A stretch of DNA of 64,000 nucleotides, from NCBI RefSeq assembly GCF_005280655.1, contig NZ_CP040058.1:591001-655000 (forward strand). The letters run 5' to 3'. The stretch is from Anaerostipes rhamnosivorans (lineage in GTDB: Bacteria; Bacillota; Clostridia; Lachnospirales; Lachnospiraceae). Of the stretch, positions 16,759 through 25,455 are shown in pieces. The notes below the pieces were generated by a model. That model did not search any database. It saw only the letters and a list, made by a program, of their open reading frames with translations, and was not told where the DNA came from. A program made the translations under genes and the position numbers. Position 1 is the stretch's first letter. Each line of letters starts with the position of its first letter.

Positions 16759-17952
16759 TTGAAAAAACAGAAAAAAGAACTGCTGGTCATTGGTGCCGGG
16801 AACATTGGCAGGGGTGTCATTGGAGGACTGTTTTATGAATCCGGATACCGCCTGTATCTGTATGACATTATGGCAGACCGTATGGAACAGTTGAGAAAAC
16901 AGGGCACGTATCTGATCGAGAGGGTAGGAGCCGAGGGAAAAAAGAGAATTATAGTAAAAGACTTTGAGGTTCTGGACTGTTCGGATGAGAGCGACTTGAT
17001 CCGGCATATGGAACAAGTGGACCTTGTAGCCTGTTGTGTCTATGAAGGTGCATTTGAGAGCATTGCCAAAAAACTGGCAGAAGCTATAAAGACCAGATCC
17101 AGGAAAATAGATGCGGGGTATTTTAACATCCTGCTCTGTGTCAATGCCTTGGGAGCGCCGGACTTTTTTGAAAAGAGGCTCAGTGAGCTTTTGGCAGAGG
17201 ATGAGAAGGCACTAGCCTATGTTAAGGAAAAGACAGGGATCTGCCAGGTAATGGTCGGGATGGCGGCTATGCCGTCCTCCAGGGAGCTCATGGAGATGGA
17301 TCCGTTTGCAGTTACAACAAAGCTTGACGGACATATCGGTATTGATTCGGAAGCATTTAAGGGGGAGTTCCCCCAGGTGGAACAGGTAGGAAAGGCAGTC
17401 AAAGCGAAAGCCCAGATCTTCCGTAAGGTGTATACGGGAAATATGAAACACTGTATGACCGCATTTCTTGGAAGCGCCAGGGGATGTACGTATATTTCAG
17501 ATACTTACGATGACCCGTGGATTGAGGACTGTACGGCCGGTGCCTTTTATGAGGCGGAGGATGCAGTATCCAGAGAATATGGTTTTACACAGGAAGAGCG
17601 GAAAGAGTGGATAGACTTCATCATGAACGCCCCAAAGAACCGCAATCTGAAAGATGAGATCCAAAGGGTAACACATGGCCCAAAAGAAAAGCTTGGCAGG
17701 AAAAACCGATTTACAGGTCCGGCCCTGCTGTGTATGAAGCATCAGATTCTTCCCTATTATCTGGCCAGAGGCATTGCTTTTGGATTTTTGTACCGGGATG
17801 AGAGAGAACCGGAGAGTATCGAGATTACCGATTATGTAAAGGAACACGGTATCAGGGAAGCTATTATGAAGTACTGTGGACTATTTCCGGAGGAATGGGA
17901 GCTTCTACAGTTGATTGAAGCACAGTACAAAGAGGCAGTAAAACAACGTTAA
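16759..17952 (+). CDS. Mannitol-1-phosphate/altronate-type dehydrogenase
   Basis: This 397-residue protein belongs to the polyol-specific long-chain dehydrogenase family (mannitol-1-phosphate 5-dehydrogenase, mannitol/altronate dehydrogenases). The N-terminal NAD-binding motif GAGNIGRG is near residue 12, and the catalytic Lys-containing helix region around KVYTGNMKHCM and the downstream GPALL segment fit the family. The start is TTG at 16759, 2-8 bp from GGGGG. It would oxidise the PTS product (a polyol phosphate) to a ketose phosphate, which the aldolase and isomerase upstream could then use. Confidence 0.87.
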   Translation: MKKQKKELLVIGAGNIGRGVIGGLFYESGYRLYLYDIMADRMEQLRKQGTYLIERVGAEGKKRIIVKDFEVLDCSDESDLIRHMEQVDLVACCVYEGAFESIAKKLAEAIKTRSRKIDAGYFNILLCVNALGAPDFFEKRLSELLAEDEKALAYVKEKTGICQVMVGMAAMPSSRELMEMDPFAVTTKLDGHIGIDSEAFKGEFPQVEQVGKAVKAKAQIFRKVYTGNMKHCMTAFLGSARGCTYISDTYDDPWIEDCTAGAFYEAEDAVSREYGFTQEERKEWIDFIMNAPKNRNLKDEIQRVTHGPKEKLGRKNRFTGPALLCMKHQILPYYLARGIAFGFLYRDEREPESIEITDYVKEHGIREAIMKYCGLFPEEWELLQLIEAQYKEAVKQR

Positions 17953-17964
17953 GTTCAGGAGGAT

Positions 17965-18933
17965 ATGATGAGATATAAACATTTTAAAAATGCAGGTGTG
18001 GACGTGTCAGCGCTGACAGTGGGCACATGGGGAATCGCAGGAGCCAACTCTGCAGGAGTGACATGGGGAGATGTGGATACAAGGGATTCTGTTGCGGCAG
18101 TGCGACGGATGATTGAAAACGGAGTCAATATGGTAGATACGGCTCCCATTTATGGGGATGGGCATTCCGAGGAAGTAGTTGGACAGGCGCTGAAAGACGG
18201 ATATCGGGAAAAAATTTTTCTGGCAACAAAGTTTGGTTCTTATATTAGCCATTATGATGGGAAATCGGTAAGAGATAATAAGTATAATTCTGTGGAAAGA
18301 GAAATTGATGAATCTCTTTCCAGGCTGCAAACAGATTATATTGACTTCTATATCATGCACTGGCCCGATGTAAACACACCGGTCGAGGAGACTATGGCGG
18401 CTTTAAACATGTTGAAGGAAAAGGGGAAGATCCGTTTTATCGGAATGTCCAACTCTCCGAAAGAGCTGATTATGGAAGCACAGAAATATGCGAAGATTGA
18501 TGTGATCCAGCCTCCGTTTTCCATGGTAAACCAGTCCGAGCGGGAACTGATGGAATGGGCAGAGACACAGGGGATCGGCACAATGACCTATGGTTCTTTG
18601 GGGGCCGGTATCCTGACTGGAGCCATCAGGGAGTGCCCGGAATATGACCCGAAGGATATGCGACTTGTGTTCTATCCATTTTTTAAGGAGCCGGAGTTCT
18701 CAAAAATCATGGAACTACTAAAGACACTGGATGCTATAGCTGAGGAACACAACAAACCGGTGGCCCAGGTTTCCATCAACTGGAGCACCCAAAAGAGTTT
18801 TGTGGGAACGGCGCTCACTGGAGTAACAAATGCTGAACAGGCGGATGAAAACTGCAGCGCGTTTGAATGGGAGCTGACAGAGGAAGAGATCAAAAGGATT
18901 GACGATGAGATTAAAAGACTTGATATTGGGTGA
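17965..18933 (+). CDS. Aldo/keto reductase
   Basis: This 322-residue TIM-barrel NAD(P)H oxidoreductase has the tetrad in order: Asp in VDTAPIYG (with the Tyr in IYG), Lys in ATKFG and His in IMHWP. The cofactor-binding C-terminus is complete. Its AGGAGG site sits 12 bp after the previous stop, so it is part of the operon. It likely reduces or oxidises a sugar aldehyde in the pathway. Substrate unknown. Confidence 0.92.
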   Translation: MMRYKHFKNAGVDVSALTVGTWGIAGANSAGVTWGDVDTRDSVAAVRRMIENGVNMVDTAPIYGDGHSEEVVGQALKDGYREKIFLATKFGSYISHYDGKSVRDNKYNSVEREIDESLSRLQTDYIDFYIMHWPDVNTPVEETMAALNMLKEKGKIRFIGMSNSPKELIMEAQKYAKIDVIQPPFSMVNQSERELMEWAETQGIGTMTYGSLGAGILTGAIRECPEYDPKDMRLVFYPFFKEPEFSKIMELLKTLDAIAEEHNKPVAQVSINWSTQKSFVGTALTGVTNAEQADENCSAFEWELTEEEIKRIDDEIKRLDIG

Positions 18934-18941
18934 GGATTGCC

Positions 18942-19199
18942 ATGCAGAAAAGAAAGATTATCATCCCCAACAGGAGCGGCATCCATATCCGCACTGCCGC
19001 AGAGCTTGCAAACCTATGTGAGAATTTTGCGTGCAAGGTGAAGATCTGCTGGAGTGGACAGGAGTTTGATGGAAGGAGTATCATGGAACTTCTTCATGCC
19101 AGGATCCGGCAGGGAGATGAGATCATCGTGGAGACTGATGGGGAGGAAGAGGAGAAAGCGGCAGACCAGATAGAGGAATGTATTGGCTGCTGGAGATAA
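18942..19199 (+). CDS. HPr-family phosphocarrier dedicated to the operon
   Basis: This small cytosolic protein has 85 residues and matches HPr: H15 and R17 in SGIHIRTAAEL (phosphorylated by Enzyme I) and S46 in DGRSIMELL at exactly the position of the HprK regulatory serine. The frame is open to a GTG at 18930, but the ATG at 18942 is 5 bp from AGGA and gives the canonical N-terminus. It overlaps nothing and starts 8 bp after the reductase stop, closing the operon. General HPr is normally encoded elsewhere with Enzyme I or alone, so this is a second, pathway-linked carrier. It has three cysteines, unusual for HPr. Confidence 0.9.
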   Translation: MQKRKIIIPNRSGIHIRTAAELANLCENFACKVKICWSGQEFDGRSIMELLHARIRQGDEIIVETDGEEEEKAADQIEECIGCWR

Positions 19200-19244
19200 G
19201 AAAAAGAAGATATAATGAAAAATATACAATTTCATACTTTTGAT

Positions 19245-19275
19245 AAATGCACTCCAAACGTCTTGGGGTGCATTT
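19245..19275 (+). terminator. Terminator of the sigma-54 PTS operon
   Basis: AAATGCACTCC and GGGGTGCATTT pair around an 8-9 base loop and lead into a T-containing stretch, 45 bp after the HPr stop. Confidence 0.8.
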
Positions 19276-19318
19276 ATTGTATGTTGTCCGCATAAACTTA
19301 TCTATCACCGGAAAAGAA

Positions 19319-19346
19319 AAAAAGTCCCGCCATAACGGAACTTCTC
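19319..19346 (-). terminator. Terminator of the tRNA-Arg gene
   Basis: On the minus strand AGTTCCG and CGGGACT pair and are followed by a run of seven T, 9 bp past the tRNA 3' end. Confidence 0.75.
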
Positions 19347-19354
19347 ATATAAAA

Positions 19355-19426
19355 TAGGCCTGGCGGGAATCGAACCCACAACGGCCCCTTAGGAGGGGGC
19401 TGTTATATCCATTTAACTACAGACCC
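19355..19426 (-). tRNA. tRNA-Arg (anticodon CCU)
   Basis: Folding the minus strand gives a 7-bp acceptor stem (GGGTCTG with CAGGCCT, two wobbles), an anticodon arm whose loop CTCCTAA has anticodon CCT, and a T arm with GTTCGATTCC. CCA is not encoded. It decodes AGG. It has its own promoter and terminator and sits as a single-gene unit between two rightward operons. Confidence 0.93.
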
Positions 19427-19442
19427 ATAAAACACATCTTCT

Positions 19443-19471
19443 ATTGTAACGATTCATTTATGAAAAGTCAA
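19443..19471 (-). promoter_or_regulatory. Promoter of the tRNA-Arg gene
   Basis: On the minus strand TTGACT (19466-19471), a 17-bp spacer and TACAAT (19443-19448) end 16 bp before the tRNA 5' end. Confidence 0.75.
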
Positions 19472-19573
19472 TGAAAAAAGATGCATGGCGTTGACTTTTT
19501 TCTTCTTTTTCTTTAAAGTAGTTAAATAGGGTCTTTCTATGTTTAGCCGGAAAGATTGACAGGGAGGTAGTTT

Positions 19574-20938
19574 ATGAAAGCAATCAATGATTTCGTGTGG
19601 GGGCCTGTTATGCTCACACTCTTGATGGGGACAGGTATTTTTTTGACCATACGTTTAAGGTTCCTGCCGTGGAGAAATCTCCCCTATGCTCTGAAGATGG
19701 TTTTTGTCAAAGACAAAAGCGGTTCGCAGGACGGGGACATATCGGGATTTCAATCGTTGATGACAGCTTTGGCGGCTACCATCGGAACAGGAAATATCGT
19801 CGGAGTCAGCACCGCAATGGTCATGGGAGGCCCTGGGGCGTTTCTGTGGATGTGGATCAGTGCCTTATTCGGGCTGTCCACCAAGTATGCGGAGAGTGTC
19901 CTGGCAGTTAAGTTCCGGGAAGTCAATGAGAATGGAGAGATGTGCGGCGGTCCTATGTATGCCATGAAAAATGGCTTTAAGATCAAATGGATCGGGCTCA
20001 TCCTGGCATTTTTCTTTGCCCTGTTTACTGTATTTGCATCCTTTGGCATCGGAAATATGACCCAGGCAAATTCCATCGCCGAGTCATTGAAAGGGCTGTG
20101 GGGGACTCCCCACTGGCTGACAGGCGCGGTGATCGCACTGCTGGCGCTGTCGATCCTGATTGGCGGGATTAAGAGCATAGGAAAAGTATGCGGATTCTTT
20201 GTACCGAAGATGGCAGTCTTTTATTTTATCATGGGCGTTGCTGTCATCTATATCAACCGGGCTAATCTGGGACAGGGAATCGCAATGATCTTTAAGATGG
20301 GACTATCTCCCAGAGCTATGGCAGGAGGTGTCGGCGGAACCATCGTGGCAGGATTATTTTCTTCCATGCGGTGGGGAATCGCCAGAGGTATTTTCTCCAA
20401 CGAGGCCGGACTTGGATCTGCACCAATCGTGGCGGCTGCTGCAAAGACTGATCATCCGTCCAGGCAAGGTTATATCAACATGACCGGCACCTTTTTTGAC
20501 ACGCTTGTGGTATGCAGCGTCACAGGACTGATCGTGGCATCTTCCGGAGTGCTTGGAAGCGTGGACTCCCACGGCAGGCTGATTACCGGGGCTGCGCTTA
20601 CGATGAAGGCGTTTGAGAAGGCGCTCGGACCGGCGGGAGAACTGTGTGTCGGACTTGGGATCGTCATGTTTGCGTTTTCAACGATCATAGGATGGGAATA
20701 TTATGGCGAGAAAGCGCTGGAATACTTAGTGAAAAAAACCTTCTATATTAAAATATACCGGATTGTTTATTCCTGTGTGATTTTTGTGGGAGCTACGGTA
20801 CCGCTCCAGCTGGTATGGAATTTCTCGGACACAATGAACGGGCTCATGGCAATACCAAACCTGATATGCCTGCTTGTTTTACATAAAGTAGTAGTAAAAG
20901 AGTGTTTTCGTTTTGAGCAGATAAAGAAAGGACGATGA
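19574..20938 (+). CDS. Alanine/glycine:cation symporter (AGCS family)
   Basis: This inner-membrane transporter has 454 residues, about 10-11 hydrophobic segments and the family signature region ALAATIGTGNIVGVSTA near residues 62-80 plus GGPGAFLWMW. AGCS proteins import alanine or glycine with sodium. A GGGAGG ribosome site precedes the ATG. The DJ-1 and DUF1189 genes follow at 4 and 2 bp, so the three form an operon that ends at the terminator near 22308. Confidence 0.94.
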   Translation: MKAINDFVWGPVMLTLLMGTGIFLTIRLRFLPWRNLPYALKMVFVKDKSGSQDGDISGFQSLMTALAATIGTGNIVGVSTAMVMGGPGAFLWMWISALFGLSTKYAESVLAVKFREVNENGEMCGGPMYAMKNGFKIKWIGLILAFFFALFTVFASFGIGNMTQANSIAESLKGLWGTPHWLTGAVIALLALSILIGGIKSIGKVCGFFVPKMAVFYFIMGVAVIYINRANLGQGIAMIFKMGLSPRAMAGGVGGTIVAGLFSSMRWGIARGIFSNEAGLGSAPIVAAAAKTDHPSRQGYINMTGTFFDTLVVCSVTGLIVASSGVLGSVDSHGRLITGAALTMKAFEKALGPAGELCVGLGIVMFAFSTIIGWEYYGEKALEYLVKKTFYIKIYRIVYSCVIFVGATVPLQLVWNFSDTMNGLMAIPNLICLLVLHKVVVKECFRFEQIKKGR

Positions 20939-20942
20939 ACTT

Positions 20943-21497
20943 ATGAATAAGGTGTTTGTGTTTTTAGCAGATGGATTTGAAGAGATTGAAGGCCTGACGG
21001 TCGTTGACATGCTTAGAAGGGCAGGGATTGAAGTGGTCATGGTCTCTGTAGGGCCTTCAAAAGCCATTACAGGCTCCCATCATATCGAGGTGGAGGCAGA
21101 CTGTATGTTCCACGAAGTGCTGGAGCCGGAAGGAGCTATGTATGTACTCCCCGGAGGTATGCCGGGCACACTTGCTCTGAGGGAGCATGAGGGACTTGCG
21201 AAGCTGCTGAAAAAGGCGTATGATAATGGAAAATATTTGGCAGCGATCTGTGCAGGTCCGACAGTGCTCGGAAAGTACGGATTTTTAGACGGAAAAAAAG
21301 CGACCTGTTACCCTGGACAGGAAGACGGACTTGGTAAAGCGGAATATGTGATTGAACCGGTTGTCGTGGACGGAAAAGTGATCACCAGCAGAGGCATGGG
21401 AACTGCCATTTTGTTTGCCGGAAAACTGGTGGAGATCCTTCAGGGAACAGAAGCAAAAGAGGAATTGTTAAAGAGCATCATTTATGAGGAAAATTAA
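20943..21497 (+). CDS. DJ-1/PfpI family protein
   Basis: This 184-residue cytosolic protein is of the DJ-1/YajL type. The nucleophile elbow cysteine is in AAICAGP (~residue 102), with the conserved Glu in FEEIEG near residue 15. Reported activities in the family are glyoxalase III-like deglycation, chaperone and redox sensing; which applies is unknown. It is in an operon with the AGCS symporter and a DUF1189 membrane protein. Confidence 0.92.
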   Translation: MNKVFVFLADGFEEIEGLTVVDMLRRAGIEVVMVSVGPSKAITGSHHIEVEADCMFHEVLEPEGAMYVLPGGMPGTLALREHEGLAKLLKKAYDNGKYLAAICAGPTVLGKYGFLDGKKATCYPGQEDGLGKAEYVIEPVVVDGKVITSRGMGTAILFAGKLVEILQGTEAKEELLKSIIYEEN

Positions 21498-21499
21498 GA

Positions 21500-22285
21500 A
21501 TGCAAAGTACAGAAAAAATAAGCGTTTGGGAGCAGCTTCGTATCGCCTGCACCAAACCAAGGCAGTATAAGAAGCTGCTAAACCTGAAAAAATGGAAGGT
21601 CGCCATATTTACATTGCTTTTGGGACTTGTCATCACTCTGCTGGGACCGGTGATGGATCTGGCTGGGTTTGCGGTGAGCGTTGGAGGTCCGAAAAACTTC
21701 GTCATGAACCGGCTGCCGGCTTTTGAACTGAAGGACGGCCAGCTCACACTGGATCATGCAGTGGACTTTAATCTGGGGGCTATCCATATCTCGGCGGATT
21801 CGTCCAAAAAGAACGTGGGCAAAGATGATTTCGATGAGAAATATTCAGATGAGATTCATTTTTCCAAGAACAATATGGCCATCAAAACTTCGGTTATGGG
21901 GCAGACCGTTACGAAGAACTTCAACACAATGAAGAACGTGACCTTTACCAACCAGGATATGGCGAATCTGCTTCCTCTGGTCTATTTTATGGTGTTTGTT
22001 GCCCTTTTGTTTGTTTATGGGGGAGTGATCCTGCAGTATTTGTTTTACTGTCTGTTGATCTCTTGGCTGGTATCTTTAAATATGAGGACCAGGAATCAGC
22101 CCATGGCATTCGGAAAGATTTTTCAGATGTCTATTTATGCCAGAGTACCGTGTGAGTTGATCGGTACTATCGGGCTTACCGCAGGGATATCGTTCTTTAC
22201 GGGGATCATCTGGATCATGATCGGATATATGGTGAGCTACCAGCTGATGATGATGGGGCTGATGGAGAAGAAGGCGAAAGAATAG
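21500..22285 (+). CDS. DUF1189 family membrane protein
   Basis: This 261-residue protein has one hydrophobic segment near residues 35-57, an extracytoplasmic domain of about 100 residues (KDGQLTLDHAVDFN and following) and about three more hydrophobic segments at 155-250. The layout matches DUF1189, a Firmicute family of unknown function. It starts 2 bp after the DJ-1 stop, so it is translationally coupled. No catalytic motif is visible. Confidence 0.85.
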   Translation: MQSTEKISVWEQLRIACTKPRQYKKLLNLKKWKVAIFTLLLGLVITLLGPVMDLAGFAVSVGGPKNFVMNRLPAFELKDGQLTLDHAVDFNLGAIHISADSSKKNVGKDDFDEKYSDEIHFSKNNMAIKTSVMGQTVTKNFNTMKNVTFTNQDMANLLPLVYFMVFVALLFVYGGVILQYLFYCLLISWLVSLNMRTRNQPMAFGKIFQMSIYARVPCELIGTIGLTAGISFFTGIIWIMIGYMVSYQLMMMGLMEKKAKE

Positions 22286-22307
22286 AGATTGATAGTGATA
22301 GAAGGTA

Positions 22308-22338
22308 AAAAAGTGTTCCGTGAAGGGGCACTTTTTTT
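22308..22338 (+). terminator. Terminator after the DUF1189 gene
   Basis: AAAGTGTTCC pairs with GGGGCACTTT around a short loop, followed by a run of T, 23 bp after the stop. Confidence 0.8.
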
Positions 22339-22339
22339 A

Positions 22340-22374
22340 TTCCATTGGAAAGTTCTCCAAACCTCCCTATGAAA
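22340..22374. repeat. Short dyad repeat, copy A
   Basis: TTCCATTGGAAAGTTCTCC followed by AAACCTCCCTATGAA forms an imperfect hairpin directly after a terminator. The same arrangement with closely similar sequence occurs at 58293-58329. Confidence 0.5.
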
Positions 22375-22465
22375 TATATTCGCTGTTATAGAATGGTTAT
22401 TTTTTTATGCTACGATTCTTTCTGTGATTGAGTCATTGGTTTCTTTACAGAAAGGAAGTATCGAT

Positions 22466-23170
22466 ATGAAAGATTTAATTCTTGAAACAAGAAATTTAAC
22501 GAAATGTTTTGGACAGCAACAGGTTGTCAGTGGGATCTCACTGCAAATAAAAAGAAACAGTATTTATGGACTTCTGGGACCAAATGGCGCCGGAAAGTCA
22601 ACAACTTTGAAAATGATTGTAGGGCTTTTAAATCCAACAGATGGGCAGATTATGTTTGATGGAGAACCATGGAAAAGATCATCACTTGCTCAGATAGGCT
22701 CTTTGATTGAAGCACCTGCCCTATATGGAAACTTAACAGCAGAAGAAAATCTTTTAGTCCATACAAAACTTCTAAAAATCCTTAAAGAACGGATTCAAAC
22801 GGTATTGGAGACCGTGGATTTAAACGACACGGGAAAAAAGAGAGTGTCCCAATTTTCCATGGGGATGAAACAAAGACTGGGAATTGCGGCAGCCCTTTTA
22901 AACAGCCCCAGACTGCTGATCCTTGACGAACCTACAAACGGACTCGATCCTTTTGGTATACAGGAACTTAGAGAACTTATTTCCTCTTTTCCAGAGAAAG
23001 GAATTACAGTGATCTTATCCAGCCATATATTATCAGAGGCTGCGCAGGTCGTTGATGAAATCGGAATCATAAGCGGGGGGAAACTGTTATTTCAGGGGGT
23101 ACCAGATACTAAGGAAGATTTGGAGAAACTATTTACTGATGTGATCATGAAAGGAGAAAGCAGAAAATGA
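22466..23170 (+). CDS. ABC transporter ATPase, lantibiotic-immunity type
   Basis: This 234-residue nucleotide-binding subunit has Walker A GPNGAGKST (~40-48), the signature QFSMGMKQRLGIA (~129) and Walker B LLILDEPT (~155). The frame extends to a GTG at 22424, but ATG at 22466 is 6 bp from AAAGGAAG and gives the normal N-terminus. Two permease genes follow with 4-bp overlaps and a two-component system after that. This is the F-E-G plus R-K layout of lantibiotic self-immunity and resistance systems such as NisFEG or clostridial CprABC. No lantibiotic precursor or synthetase gene is present, so it is probably a resistance module. Confidence 0.9.
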   Translation: MKDLILETRNLTKCFGQQQVVSGISLQIKRNSIYGLLGPNGAGKSTTLKMIVGLLNPTDGQIMFDGEPWKRSSLAQIGSLIEAPALYGNLTAEENLLVHTKLLKILKERIQTVLETVDLNDTGKKRVSQFSMGMKQRLGIAAALLNSPRLLILDEPTNGLDPFGIQELRELISSFPEKGITVILSSHILSEAAQVVDEIGIISGGKLLFQGVPDTKEDLEKLFTDVIMKGESRK

Positions 23171-23946
23171 ATGGACTGCAGTCTGAGTTATTAAAATATA
23201 AAAGAACGTTTATGGGAAAACTGATTGTGTTGATTCCGATATTTTTTGCTATCTTTGCTTTTATCATACAATATATCATGAGCAACAATTCATTGGCACA
23301 GTCAAGTGGAAATACAAGCATGAGATGGACAACGCTTCTGGCTTTGGTTTTTAACTGGTGGTCATTTCTTTTCCTGCCGTTAGGAATGGCGCTGTTTGCA
23401 AGCTTGGTCACATTACATGAGAAAAAAGCAGGGAACTACCGTACACTTCGTGCTTATAATATATCACCTATAAAGATATGGATAGATAAGATTGCTGGAA
23501 TGGCATTTTATTCACTGCTTTCTTCCTTAGTCTTGGCTGCGGTAGTCATGGTCACTGGTTTATGTATTGTAGAAGGAGCACCTCCGGCAGCAAAGATCCT
23601 GACAGGCAGTCTGTTGTGCTGGCTTACTTCACTTGCTTTGATCCCGCTTCAAATCTGGGTTGCCACGTGGGGTGGAATGCTTGTGAGCATGGCAGTTGGA
23701 TTTGCAGGTATGACAGCAGGAGTTCTGGCAGCCCCGTCATCCTTATGGATAGCTGTTCCATGGAGTTGGGCAACTAGAATGATGTGCCCCGTGATCGGGG
23801 TACAGCCAAATGGGAGTGTGCTAAACTTTGGTAGTCCACTTCTTGACTCGTCTGTCATCCCGGAAGGGATCGCTATATCGCTCACAGCTTTAGCTGTTGT
23901 CTCAGTCTTAACAGGTATATGGTTTAAAAGGAGGGAAATGAGATGA
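23167..23946 (+). CDS. Lantibiotic-immunity ABC permease, MutE/EpiE type
   Basis: This 259-residue membrane subunit has about six hydrophobic segments, starting with MNGLQSELLKYKRTFMGKL, the typical cytosolic N-terminal lead-in of ABC-2 permeases of this family. It overlaps the ATPase gene by 4 bp and the next permease by 4 bp. With the ATPase and second permease it should expel membrane-active peptides. Confidence 0.88.
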   Translation: MNGLQSELLKYKRTFMGKLIVLIPIFFAIFAFIIQYIMSNNSLAQSSGNTSMRWTTLLALVFNWWSFLFLPLGMALFASLVTLHEKKAGNYRTLRAYNISPIKIWIDKIAGMAFYSLLSSLVLAAVVMVTGLCIVEGAPPAAKILTGSLLCWLTSLALIPLQIWVATWGGMLVSMAVGFAGMTAGVLAAPSSLWIAVPWSWATRMMCPVIGVQPNGSVLNFGSPLLDSSVIPEGIAISLTALAVVSVLTGIWFKRREMR

Positions 23947-24701
23947 GTCTATTATGGTCAGAATGGTTGAAAACAAAGCATACGGTCATACGTTGGTTTA
24001 CATTTTTTCTGCCTTTTTGTATTGCAGGACTCGGCATTGCATATATGAAATATAGATCTGACTTATCTTCAGCTTTTGTGTTTGAAAGTTTTTATATGCT
24101 ATGGTCGGCAGTGATCCTCCCTATAGGCACAGGCCTGCTGACAGGCTTTCTCATTCATGAAGAAGAAATGGCAGGGAATTTCAACAACCTATTGAACACA
24201 GAGGTTTCCAGAGCAAAACTGTATACATCGAAATTCATTTTTGGCTTACTCAGTTTAACTATCTGCACGTTACTTACATCGCTGATCCTTTCGATTGGAA
24301 TGGCTGCTATACTGCCGGGACGAGCAAATATTTCTTGGTTTTTTATGGCCGCTTTGCTGACAGTCATAGGTACGCTCCCCATACTGGCCATTCACTTGTG
24401 GATCAGCTTCTTATGGGGAATGGGAACTTCAATAGGAGTCGGTATCTGCGGGATCTTAATAGCAGTTCTGATAGGAACAACAAGTCTCGGAAACAATATA
24501 TGGGTGCTGCTTCCCTGGTCGTACCCGGTTAAAATGGCTATGTTTCCAATGGCCTCTTCTTTCGTATCAGGAACTATGATGATTGAGGCCGCAGTACAGC
24601 TGTTCACAGAATTCTCTGTCAGTATGGTTTTCTTAGTTATATTTTTATCTGGCGGTTTGTTTTGGTTCCGTAAATGGGAGGGGAGAAAAAACAGCGGATG
24701 A
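23943..24701 (+). CDS. Lantibiotic-immunity ABC permease, MutG type
   Basis: This second, divergent permease has 252 residues, begins MSLLWSEWLKTKHTVIRW and contains about six hydrophobic segments. It overlaps the previous gene (ATGA-type junction at 23943). It pairs with the MutE-type subunit as a heterodimer. A 44-bp gap then separates it from the response regulator, with no terminator, so all five genes may be one transcript. Confidence 0.88.
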   Translation: MSLLWSEWLKTKHTVIRWFTFFLPFCIAGLGIAYMKYRSDLSSAFVFESFYMLWSAVILPIGTGLLTGFLIHEEEMAGNFNNLLNTEVSRAKLYTSKFIFGLLSLTICTLLTSLILSIGMAAILPGRANISWFFMAALLTVIGTLPILAIHLWISFLWGMGTSIGVGICGILIAVLIGTTSLGNNIWVLLPWSYPVKMAMFPMASSFVSGTMMIEAAVQLFTEFSVSMVFLVIFLSGGLFWFRKWEGRKNSG

Positions 24702-24745
24702 TATCATCACTTTGTTTATGAAATAAAAGATTGGAGGGAAAACAA

Positions 24746-25438
24746 GTGAGTAGGATTTTGATCATTGATGATGAAAAAGACTTAGTCGCATTGCTGGAGA
24801 AAAAATTAAAAGCATCGGGGTATGAGGTTCTAACAGCATTTGACGGGGAAATGGGGATCCAGCTTGCAAAAAAAATGCCGGATTTGATCCTTCTCGATAT
24901 TATGATGCCGGTTGCAGACGGCTTTGATGTATGCCGAAGGATACGGAGTGATGTCCTTTGTCCGATCATCTTTTTGAGCGCGAGGCAGTCTGAGACGGAT
25001 AAGATTAAGGGTTTCACTCTTGGCGGAGACGATTTTATTACAAAGCCCTTTGGTTTAAGAGAAGTCATGGCAAGGATTGAGGCTAATATACGGCGCGAGA
25101 AGCGTTCCCAGTACATCAACACAGAAAATAAGAGAGCAAAACTTTATTTTGGACAGTTGACTTTGGATATACGGGAGCGATTGGTAAAGATCCAGAATGT
25201 AGATGTCCCTTTGACAAAAATTGAATATGAGATTGTAGAGTTTCTTGCCCTCCATGCCGGGCAGGTATTTACAAAAGAGCAGATTTATGAAAAAGTGTGG
25301 GGGTTTGACGGTGACGGAGATAATACAACGGTGGTAGAACGGATTAAGAGAATACGGGCAAAATTTTCATCCTCAGGCTCATCTGTTTCGTATATTGCTA
25401 CCGTATGGGGCATCGGATATAAGTGGAATAAACTTTGA
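24746..25438 (+). CDS. OmpR-family response regulator
   Basis: This 230-residue regulator has a receiver domain with the acidic pair in LIIDDEKD, phospho-acceptor Asp in LLDIMMP (~52) and Lys in TKPFG (~101), then a winged-helix DNA-binding domain (~135-230). The open frame begins with TTG at 24731, but GTG at 24746 is 8 bp from GGAGGG and removes the ribosome site from the coding region. It probably controls the ABC operon upstream, as in NisRK-like circuits. Confidence 0.92.
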   Translation: MSRILIIDDEKDLVALLEKKLKASGYEVLTAFDGEMGIQLAKKMPDLILLDIMMPVADGFDVCRRIRSDVLCPIIFLSARQSETDKIKGFTLGGDDFITKPFGLREVMARIEANIRREKRSQYINTENKRAKLYFGQLTLDIRERLVKIQNVDVPLTKIEYEIVEFLALHAGQVFTKEQIYEKVWGFDGDGDNTTVVERIKRIRAKFSSSGSSVSYIATVWGIGYKWNKL

Positions 25439-25455
25439 AAGGTGGTACAGGATGT

